Under the pieces are notes generated by a model. The model searched no databases, was not told where the DNA came from, and was given only the letters and a program-made list of their open reading frames with translations. From JAPKEZ01 sp047638975 (lineage in GTDB: Bacteria; Planctomycetota; UBA1135), in NCBI GenBank assembly GCA_047638975.1, contig JBLINB010000002.1, positions 47,029 through 111,028 of the forward strand: a DNA stretch of 64,000 bases, written 5' to 3'. The position numbers and the translations under genes are program-made. Positions 57,663 through 64,000 of this stretch are shown here, in pieces (positions within the stretch are counted from its first letter, which is position 1; each line of letters begins with the position of its first letter).

Positions 57663-58611
57663 AAGCTTGCACAATGCGTGCTACCAAACTAGAACGCTGC
57701 ACATCTTTGGCTGCGAATTCTACGGCGCCTACGCCTTCGACGTTTGACAATCTATTAATAGCATCTTGCAGCCCAGACTTGGCCGCCGACAAGTCGGTCT
57801 GCGAAACATCACCGGTCACTACCGCCTTAGTATTTTCGCCAAAACGTGTTAGAAACATTTTCATTTGCACGCGGGTAGCATTCTGTGCTTCATCAAGAAT
57901 TACGAAAGAATCCTTGAAGGTGCGTCCGCGCATGAAGGCCAGGGGTGCTACCTCAATAATGTCAAGCTCGCGCATGCGGCGCGTGGCTGACGGGCCCAAT
58001 AGATCATTTAAAGAATCAAACAGTGGGCGCAAATAAGGGTCGACCTTATCTTCAAGATCGCCAGGTAAAAAGCCGAGGTTTTCTCCGGCCTCAACCGCTG
58101 GACGCGTTAACAGTAAACGCTTAACCGAGCCTTCACGCAAGGCGCGCACAGCTGCCGCCACTGCTAAATATGTTTTTCCGGTGCCTGCTGGCCCAGATGA
58201 GAAGACGAGCTCTTTGGTACGCAGCAAATCTAAGTAACGCTGTTGCGCCTCAGTACGCGCCGTTGGCCACCTCGAATTTGTGCGGCCCGCGCCACCACGC
58301 TTATTGTCTTTTTGCCTGGAATCACCGCGCATTTCAGTCAGTTCTGTCTGCGCGTTAATGCTCTCGTCAAACAACAACGACTCTATTTCACTGGCTTCCA
58401 AATGCCGTCCGCTGCGTAACAGGTTGAGTATTTGTTCAATGCGCGACACCATCATCTCGCATTCTGTTTGCGGTCCTTTCAGGCGCAGAGTACCGCCACG
58501 CGACGACATTCGAACCTGATAGCGTTTTACGACCTGCTTAACATAGCGATCGTGTGGACCAAAAAGAGACTGCTCTTCTTCGAGCGAAAGCAACGGAATG
58601 CGATGTTCCAT
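57652..58611 (-). CDS. PhoH-family ATPase
   Basis: The 319-residue protein has an N-terminal KH-like part (RMSSRGGTLRLKGPQTEC) and a P-loop domain with SSGPAGTGKTYLAVAAAVRA, RLLLTRPAVEAGENLGFLPG and the Walker B-type FVILDEAQNA. PhoH/YbeZ proteins are RNA-linked ATPases that work with YbeY. It starts one base before the cdsA stop side and overlaps ybeY, so the pair is translated together. Confidence 0.94.
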   Translation of the reverse strand: MEHRIPLLSLEEEQSLFGPHDRYVKQVVKRYQVRMSSRGGTLRLKGPQTECEMMVSRIEQILNLLRSGRHLEASEIESLLFDESINAQTELTEMRGDSRQKDNKRGGAGRTNSRWPTARTEAQQRYLDLLRTKELVFSSGPAGTGKTYLAVAAAVRALREGSVKRLLLTRPAVEAGENLGFLPGDLEDKVDPYLRPLFDSLNDLLGPSATRRMRELDIIEVAPLAFMRGRTFKDSFVILDEAQNATRVQMKMFLTRFGENTKAVVTGDVSQTDLSAAKSGLQDAINRLSNVEGVGAVEFAAKDVQRSSLVARIVQAYDK

Positions 58612-59430
58612 TTATGCGACTCCGGTAATTAACAAGAAAAAGTACAAGCACGGCGCCGCAATCAAAAAAGAATCGACCATGTCAAAAGTACCCCCAAAGG
58701 CTGGAATAATGCTTGCCGAATCTTTGCTGTTGCAGCCACGCTTCAGTAGGCTTTCAGCGAGGTCGCCGAATTGGGCTCCGACGTTAGTGACGAGCGCAGC
58801 GCCCAACCACATCAGAGTACTTAACTCGCCGTCAAAGGCAAAGCGAGCAACACAGTAAGCTCCGATAATGGCACCGAGCACGGAGGCGATGGCACCCTCC
58901 CATGATTTGTTAGGACTCACTTTAGGTATAAGTTTATGCTTGCCAATGGCCGAGCCTACCAAGTATGCCGATGAGTCACCGGCTTTACAGGCGACGACCA
59001 GCATCATCATCCATCCCCATCCGTGTGGATCGACATTACGAATCAATAACGCGTAGCTAAGCAATAGCGGGACGACTAGCAATGGCAATAAAGTTGCGGC
59101 TAAACGTTTGGCAGCATTTTCTACTTGAGAGCTAAGCACTTCGAAGATCAAATAAACTACAACGCAGGCAAATAACATTTCGAATCGCAATTCGGGAGCG
59201 AACCACGCCCCACCAAGAATCACTGCGCCCATCACTCCGCCCCATATTTTACGCCCTGGGTTCGAATCGCTGGCCAACATCGAGTAGAACTCTTGCTGCG
59301 CCGCTAGCGACAATAAAGTGAATACCGCTGCTGCTGCAGGGAAATAATCGCGGTCGATTACGAACAAAGCCACAACTGTGGTGACTAATACACTTCCGAG
59401 CGTCAGGCGTTGTTTAAGATCTTTAACCAT
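58612..59430 (-). CDS. cdsA: Phosphatidate cytidylyltransferase
   Basis: CdsA makes CDP-diacylglycerol for phospholipid synthesis in the inner membrane. The 272 residues have about eight hydrophobic segments and the signature VSPNKSWEGAIASVLGAIIG, then LAESLLKRGCNSKDSASIIP and FGGTFDMVDS. In the last motif the common PGHGG reads PAFGG, with the Asp residues kept. It overlaps uppS by eight bases in the usual uppS-cdsA order. Confidence 0.92.
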   Translation of the reverse strand: MVKDLKQRLTLGSVLVTTVVALFVIDRDYFPAAAAVFTLLSLAAQQEFYSMLASDSNPGRKIWGGVMGAVILGGAWFAPELRFEMLFACVVVYLIFEVLSSQVENAAKRLAATLLPLLVVPLLLSYALLIRNVDPHGWGWMMMLVVACKAGDSSAYLVGSAIGKHKLIPKVSPNKSWEGAIASVLGAIIGAYCVARFAFDGELSTLMWLGAALVTNVGAQFGDLAESLLKRGCNSKDSASIIPAFGGTFDMVDSFLIAAPCLYFFLLITGVA

Positions 59431-60157
59431 TTTCTACTACTTTACCAAATTTACGCAAGCGCTGAGAATAGTTAAGGACGGCTTCCGCTAAATCCGCGCG
59501 TCTAAACTCTGGCCATAGCTTGTCTAAAAAATAAAACTCTGAATACGAAGACTGCCATAGTAAAAAATTGCTTAAGCGATGTTCGTTAGCCGTACGGATG
59601 ATTAAATCTGGATCGGGCATTTGCGCGTCATATAAATAGCTAGAAATCGTTTCTGAATTTATATCTTCGGCCAAAAGGTTGCCGGCAACGACTTGCTGAC
59701 AAATATCTTTTACTGCGGTCGCAATCTCTTGGCGTCCACCGTATGACAAAGCCAAGCGTAATGTCATGCTCGTGCAATGCGCAGTGTCTTTTTCGACTTG
59801 ACGCAAGGTTTTCAGTACATCGTCTGGCAAATCATCTAGCTGGCCAAGGCCTTGTAGACGAATATCGTTATCTAATAATGTAGATTTTTCTGCAGCCAAA
59901 AAACTTTTCAAAAACTTCATCAAGCCCGCCACTTCAATACGCGGTCGCGACCAATTTTCGGTAGAGAACGCATACAGCGTAAGGTTTTCTATACCCCATT
60001 CAGCACAAGCCTCAACAACATCACGCACCGAATCGATACCAGCCTGATGCCCGCGCAATCGTTGCCAACCTTTAGTCTTCGCCCAACGTCCATTGCCATC
60101 CATGATGATTGCTACATGCCGTGGCATCACACAATCTGGACGCACACCGTTAGGCAC
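59423..60157 (-). CDS. uppS: Undecaprenyl diphosphate synthase
   Basis: UppS builds the C55 lipid carrier for peptidoglycan and LPS. The 244-residue protein has HVAIIMDGNGRWAKTKGWQR (catalytic Asp in MDGNGRW), LTLYAFSTENWSRP, and the C-terminal DPDLIIRTANEHRLSNFLLW and SYSEFYF. A Met at residue 11 is a possible later start. It overlaps purA and cdsA by eight bases each. Confidence 0.95.
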   Translation of the reverse strand: MPNGVRPDCVMPRHVAIIMDGNGRWAKTKGWQRLRGHQAGIDSVRDVVEACAEWGIENLTLYAFSTENWSRPRIEVAGLMKFLKSFLAAEKSTLLDNDIRLQGLGQLDDLPDDVLKTLRQVEKDTAHCTSMTLRLALSYGGRQEIATAVKDICQQVVAGNLLAEDINSETISSYLYDAQMPDPDLIIRTANEHRLSNFLLWQSSYSEFYFLDKLWPEFRRADLAEAVLNYSQRLRKFGKVVENG

Positions 60158-61451
60158 TAACTGCCTCAGTGATTTCGCACTCGAAGGACTGACTACGTCC
60201 TGGGCCGACCGACACGCTAATCACAGCAGTGTTTAATTGCTTTTGCACGAAGCGTAAGTAATTAATGCAAGTCTCGGGCAAATCAGCAAGTGATGTTGCC
60301 GCAGTTAAATCTTCTTGCCAGCCTGGCATAGATTTATAGACAGGTTCTACCCCGTCAAGCTTAGCGCCATCAGCTGGGTAGTCACTAATTTCTGCGCCAT
60401 CGGGCAAACGGTAAGCCACACATATCTTTATCTCGTCAAAGCCTGACAAAATATCAAGCTTAGTCACGAACACACCATCAAGGCCATTAAACTCGCAAGC
60501 ATAACGCGCTTGCACCGCATCAAACCAACCACAGCGACGTGGACGCCCAGTGGTGGCTCCAAATTCGCCACCGGCAGCTCGCAGGTCCTCGCCTGTTTTG
60601 CCGTGTAGCTCGGTAGGGAAAGGCCCCTCGCCAACGCGTGTGCAGTAAGCTTTGGTTACTGCAAGCGCACGCTCCACTTTATTAGCTGGGAAGCCGGTGC
60701 CGCCAGCAATACCAGCAACGCCGGTCCACGAAGACGTAACATATGGGTAGGTGCCGGCATCGAGATCGAGCATTGCGCCTTGCGCGCCTTCAAACAGAAT
60801 GTTTTTACCATCGGCATAGGCATTGCGAATTAGCTTGCCACCATCAACAATGATATCGCGTAAAGCTTCTGCTTGACGGATTGTCGTTTCGAACAAATCG
60901 TCGTGCGAGTCGGGCTCGACGCCGTAGACATCGCGCATCATGGCATCTTTCTCTGCAAGCGCTGCATTAAGTCTTTCTCTAAAGTAATCGGCGTCAAGCA
61001 CATCGATCAAACGAATGCCGGTACGCGCCACTTTATCGGAGTAAGCCGGACCAATACCGCGGCCAGTAGTGCCGATGCGTCCTGAGCCGCGCCATGTCTC
61101 TGCCAATCCATCTAATTTACAATGGTATGGAAATATCAAATGTGCACGACCGTCGATACGCAAGCGGTCAAGCACGGGGACTCCGCGCGCTACCAAACCG
61201 TCGATCTCTTCGTGCAAAGCATCAAGGCTTACGACCAAGCCACGCCCGATTAAATTCAGTTTGTTGGCATGTAGAATCCCTCCTGGGATCAAATGCAAAA
61301 CGTATTTTTCATCGCCGACATAAACAGTATGCCCAGCATTATTGCCGCCGGCATACCGCACCACCATATCTGCATTTGCAGTTAGGCTATCGATGATTTT
61401 TCCTTTCCCTTCATCTCCCCATTGGAGACCAATTACAGCTGTGGATGACAT
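60150..61451 (-). CDS. purA: Adenylosuccinate synthase
   Basis: PurA converts IMP to adenylosuccinate with GTP. The 433 residues start VIGLQWGDEGKGKIIDSL and contain GGNNAGHTVY, TGRGIGPAYSDKVARTGIRL, FEGAQGAMLDLDAGTYPYVT, and GEGPFPTELHG. All signatures and the normal length are present. It probably leads the chain purA-uppS-cdsA-phoH-ybeY, all overlapping or abutting. Confidence 0.97.
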   Translation of the reverse strand: MSSTAVIGLQWGDEGKGKIIDSLTANADMVVRYAGGNNAGHTVYVGDEKYVLHLIPGGILHANKLNLIGRGLVVSLDALHEEIDGLVARGVPVLDRLRIDGRAHLIFPYHCKLDGLAETWRGSGRIGTTGRGIGPAYSDKVARTGIRLIDVLDADYFRERLNAALAEKDAMMRDVYGVEPDSHDDLFETTIRQAEALRDIIVDGGKLIRNAYADGKNILFEGAQGAMLDLDAGTYPYVTSSWTGVAGIAGGTGFPANKVERALAVTKAYCTRVGEGPFPTELHGKTGEDLRAAGGEFGATTGRPRRCGWFDAVQARYACEFNGLDGVFVTKLDILSGFDEIKICVAYRLPDGAEISDYPADGAKLDGVEPVYKSMPGWQEDLTAATSLADLPETCINYLRFVQKQLNTAVISVSVGPGRSQSFECEITEAVSA

Positions 61452-61523
61452 GTGTTGTTTAGTATTCGAGAGTACTATATTGTCGCCTATTCATCGCTAC
61501 GGTGCAACATGCTAATCGCACTA

Positions 61524-63134
61524 TTACTGATATTCTTGCTGCTCAAATGCCGGCAAATCACGCTGAAAATCAGGGATTCTCCAGCGGGTAAACGGAACTT
61601 GATGCCAGTCGCGCAGATACACCAGCTTGGTTCCGTCCTCGGCCGCCACACGCCATACGACCGCTTTTAGTCGTAGCACAGTTCCTGGTGGTTCATGATA
61701 ATAGGACTGCTGATCGAAGCCCTCTAATGAGGTGTGACGCACGTAGACATACACGCTAAAGATTTCCGACTGCACCCCCAGCAATTCTTCAATTTGAGTC
61801 TGCGTTTCTGGCTCTAGCGAATCGGAACTAAACCCATCGACCTTTTCGATGTCAGCCAGTGACTTAAAGAATTGCTTTGGATCGTCTTGGTTGACCCCGA
61901 AGATCGACTCGCGTAGCTCGACATCTTCTAACTCCTCTTCGTTATTACCAAGTTCTTCAGCAGCTTCTTCGTCGACCTCGTTACGCCATTCAAGCAAGGC
62001 TTCTGTCTTAACGGCTGGCAATTCGAAAGTAGGAAACAAGCCTTGCACCACGGCTCGCGGCGCAGTGTTTATATTTATCTTCAGGCCAACTGCGGACGAC
62101 ACACCTAACACGCCTTCCATACCACCCTCGCCATCGATAATAATCCCCGCCGAGTTTGTAACAGCTTCGTCGTCTTGCGAATCCGCTTGATCATCGGAAA
62201 GCGCATCTAAAGCACCACTGTCTCCGCTGTCGTCGGCAGCCTGGTCTGCTTCTAATGATATTGCTCCGGCATCAGCAAATTCCGGCATGGTGTAGATAGT
62301 GAACACAGACTCTAAACCTGGCGCTATCATGTCATTGTCACGTACTTGATCATAAAACAAATCGCGGCTAATGCCCTTAATCAGCATCAGCTCTTCTAGA
62401 GAATTAAGTAAAAGAAATTCATTTTTTTCGCGATCGAAGGACAAGCGCGGAGTCTCTGGCCAGTCCATATCGCGCGAATCAGGGTCTAGCCATCTCACGA
62501 TTTCTTCAGTGATGATGCGCGCATCAGACTCGGATAAGTCGTCGTCAAAATCTTCACGTAATGCATCCATGATACGAACCACGCGAGCAATAGCCTCATC
62601 ACGCTCTTCAATATTCTTTTGCGATAATTGCACCAAGCTGAACTTTGCATTTTCGTCATCAACAAAGGTAACGACCTCGAAATCGCCCAATTGCATGCGC
62701 ATCGGCCGCGCCCATGCATCTTCGAAAGAATCGACGTTGGCGGCGCTGTCTTCAGAGTCTTCAGAGTCTTCGCCGCCTTCATCACCACCTCCGGATCCGG
62801 CTGCACCGCCAAGACCTGGCGCGGCGTAACCTAGAGAGTCTCCGAAACTTTCTGCCCCCTGCATCGAGCCACCAGAAAGAGCTGAAGAGAATCCACCACC
62901 ACTGTCTTCGCCGCTCGCATCATCTTTAATCAGGCTGAGTAGTTCTTGGGCAGAAGTACGCCCCACAAGATTCATCTGAATGGATGTCGCCTTATTATTT
63001 GAAGCCTGATATAAAACCTCAGAACCTAACGACAACTGCGTAATCAAAGCAATGACGATAAACAATGTAAACAGCGTCATAATCAACACTACCCCGTGTT
63101 GTGACTCTCGCGCAGCTGAGCGTTGAAGCTTCAT
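61524..63134 (-). CDS. Type II secretion minor pseudopilin GspK-like protein
   Basis: The 536-residue protein has a prepilin-type N terminus: basic leader, HG cleavage site, then VVLIMTLFTLFIVIALITQL without Glu at +5, as in GspK. The helix-hairpin-helix segment LKININTAPRAVVQGLF is typical of GspK. It is much longer than E. coli GspK (~330), with two acidic low-complexity insertions (~115-140, GGEDSEDSEDSAA; ~395-415, EELGNNEEELED). It follows a secretin gene by 36 bp. Confidence 0.83.
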   Translation of the reverse strand: MKLQRSAARESQHGVVLIMTLFTLFIVIALITQLSLGSEVLYQASNNKATSIQMNLVGRTSAQELLSLIKDDASGEDSGGGFSSALSGGSMQGAESFGDSLGYAAPGLGGAAGSGGGDEGGEDSEDSEDSAANVDSFEDAWARPMRMQLGDFEVVTFVDDENAKFSLVQLSQKNIEERDEAIARVVRIMDALREDFDDDLSESDARIITEEIVRWLDPDSRDMDWPETPRLSFDREKNEFLLLNSLEELMLIKGISRDLFYDQVRDNDMIAPGLESVFTIYTMPEFADAGAISLEADQAADDSGDSGALDALSDDQADSQDDEAVTNSAGIIIDGEGGMEGVLGVSSAVGLKININTAPRAVVQGLFPTFELPAVKTEALLEWRNEVDEEAAEELGNNEEELEDVELRESIFGVNQDDPKQFFKSLADIEKVDGFSSDSLEPETQTQIEELLGVQSEIFSVYVYVRHTSLEGFDQQSYYHEPPGTVLRLKAVVWRVAAEDGTKLVYLRDWHQVPFTRWRIPDFQRDLPAFEQQEYQ

Positions 63135-63170
63135 ACTAATTAGGACGTGCGATTAGTCGAAACAATTGCA

Positions 63171-64000
63171 CTACTCTGCTTGGTTTTCTTCAGCGAAAGG
63201 ATCGAAGTAATCACCAAACGGTTCAATACTTGGACGTCTTTTCAGGACTGGTCGAATCACAAACGACACGCTTGTTTCTTCCTCTGATGTTTCTTTAGAA
63301 GAGAACAACCAACCCAATAACGGGATATCGCCCAAGAACGGCACTTTGCTTTCGTTCAGCTTTTCAGACTTAAGCTTGAGTCCGCCGATTACTACGTACT
63401 GACCATTTCTAACGTAAATATTGGCATCAGCTTCACGCTTATTAAGCGTAGGAATACTAATCGGATTATTTTGCGCATCAGAACCAACAAAGAAATCACG
63501 TCCGAGTCGACTGACTCTGACAGAGATAATCATATGAATCGTATCGGCACCAACCAGAATCGGAGTTACGGTCAAGGTCACCCCTGCTTCTTTAGTTCCG
63601 ATGGAGTAAGCGTTCGTTCCGGTAAGACTGACGGTGGTAACGTTTAGATAAGGTATTTCTTCTGTAGAAGAAACGGATGCTGTAACCCCTGATCGAGTCA
63701 CAATACGTGGCTGCGACAAGATGTCTACAAAGCCTTCTTGCTGTAGCACCTGAATGATACCGCCCAGGTTAAATGACGAATCAAACAAGCTAACTTCACC
63801 TGCCAGACCTAATCCGCCGCCAGACAGCGTTGGGTTAGATGACGCACCAAAACTAACACCTATCGTTTTAAGGAAAGTCTTGGCCTGGTTGTCAGAGAAC
63901 AACGGGTCGAGAGACTGCACGAAACCACGCTCGTTATCTGTAGCGCTAGAGGTCTCGAAGACTTCGGCCTGAATTTCGATTTGCGGTGATGAATTGAACC
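63171..64000 (-). CDS. Type II/IV-type secretin, 5' end cut by window edge
   Basis: The visible 276 residues are the C-terminal secretin domain: PQIEIQAEVFETSS at the edge, then VDILSQPRIVTRSGVTASVS, EAGVTLTVTPILVG, and YVVIGGLKLKSEKLNESKVP followed by FLGDIPLLGWLFSS. The VPxxGxxPxLGxLF pattern fits GspD/PilQ-type outer-membrane secretins. The tail is acidic (FDPFAEENQAE). With gspK next to it, a type II secretion role is likely. The N-terminal domains are outside the window. Confidence 0.9.
   Translation of the reverse strand, partial: FNSSPQIEIQAEVFETSSATDNERGFVQSLDPLFSDNQAKTFLKTIGVSFGASSNPTLSGGGLGLAGEVSLFDSSFNLGGIIQVLQQEGFVDILSQPRIVTRSGVTASVSSTEEIPYLNVTTVSLTGTNAYSIGTKEAGVTLTVTPILVGADTIHMIISVRVSRLGRDFFVGSDAQNNPISIPTLNKREADANIYVRNGQYVVIGGLKLKSEKLNESKVPFLGDIPLLGWLFSSKETSEEETSVSFVIRPVLKRRPSIEPFGDYFDPFAEENQAE

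Noticed and set aside
1..64000. CRISPR arrays, insertion sequences, integrases, defence islands and prophage genes
   Set aside because: No spaced repeats, transposase or phage-type proteins were found; the window is core chromosome.

Overview
The window is compact bacterial chromosome of roughly 50% GC with no plasmid, phage or insertion-sequence signal. A two-membrane envelope is indicated by KdsA (LPS core Kdo), a FadL-like porin, an MlaEFD-type lipid transporter and type II secretion parts (GspK, secretin). The style of RpoC, EF-Tu and the duplicated or divergent EF-G suggests the Planctomycetota/PVC group. That placement is inferred from sequence character and was not tested by phylogeny.

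Positions 1-23,941 are an almost unbroken minus-strand information-processing block. In transcription order it holds tRNA-Thr(TGT), tRNA-Tyr, tRNA-Gly, tRNA-Thr(GGT), tuf, rpmG, secE, nusG, rplK, rplA, rplJ, rplL, rpoB, rpoC, rpsL, rpsG, a Tsr3-like gene, an EF-G-like gene, and then the S10/spc genes rpsJ to rpsH (cut by the left edge). Readable control elements include promoters before rpsL and rpsJ (both with 16-nt spacers), a nested RNA fold in the rpsJ leader, three stem-loops between rplL and rpoB, and a strong terminator-like hairpin between rpsG and the Tsr3-like gene. The usual fusA position therefore holds a hairpin-gated pair: a probable rRNA aminocarboxypropyltransferase and a divergent EF-G whose domain IV looks more like tetracycline ribosomal-protection proteins.

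Positions 23,980-35,626 carry aroC, a receiver-only response regulator and a Smr-less MutS2; a reverse-transsulfuration pair (CBS, cystathionine gamma-lyase-type); an HU-like protein; a TPR lipoprotein; and an Mla-type operon led by an unfamiliar secreted protein with WPF-type repeats. Positions 35,661-45,018 carry typA, a secreted gluzincin-like protein with a substituted catalytic motif, a site-2 protease with a parvulin-like partner, the propionyl-CoA carboxylase/methylmalonyl-CoA epimerase genes and a thioesterase. Positions 45,086-51,004 hold a secreted kelch protein, a FadL-like porin, a pseudouridine synthase and a sulfatase-modifying-factor-like protein. Positions 51,014-64,000 hold valS, an RmlD-like reductase, a diacylglycerol kinase-like protein, kdsA, a FliA/WhiG-type sigma factor, the chain purA-uppS-cdsA-phoH-ybeY, gspK and a cut secretin gene.

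No gene-free stretch exceeds 300 bases. Convergent genes often abut or overlap. Several divergent genes are only 7-45 bp apart and carry a TANNNT hexamer 6-7 nt before the start codon without a Shine-Dalgarno sequence, which suggests leaderless transcription.
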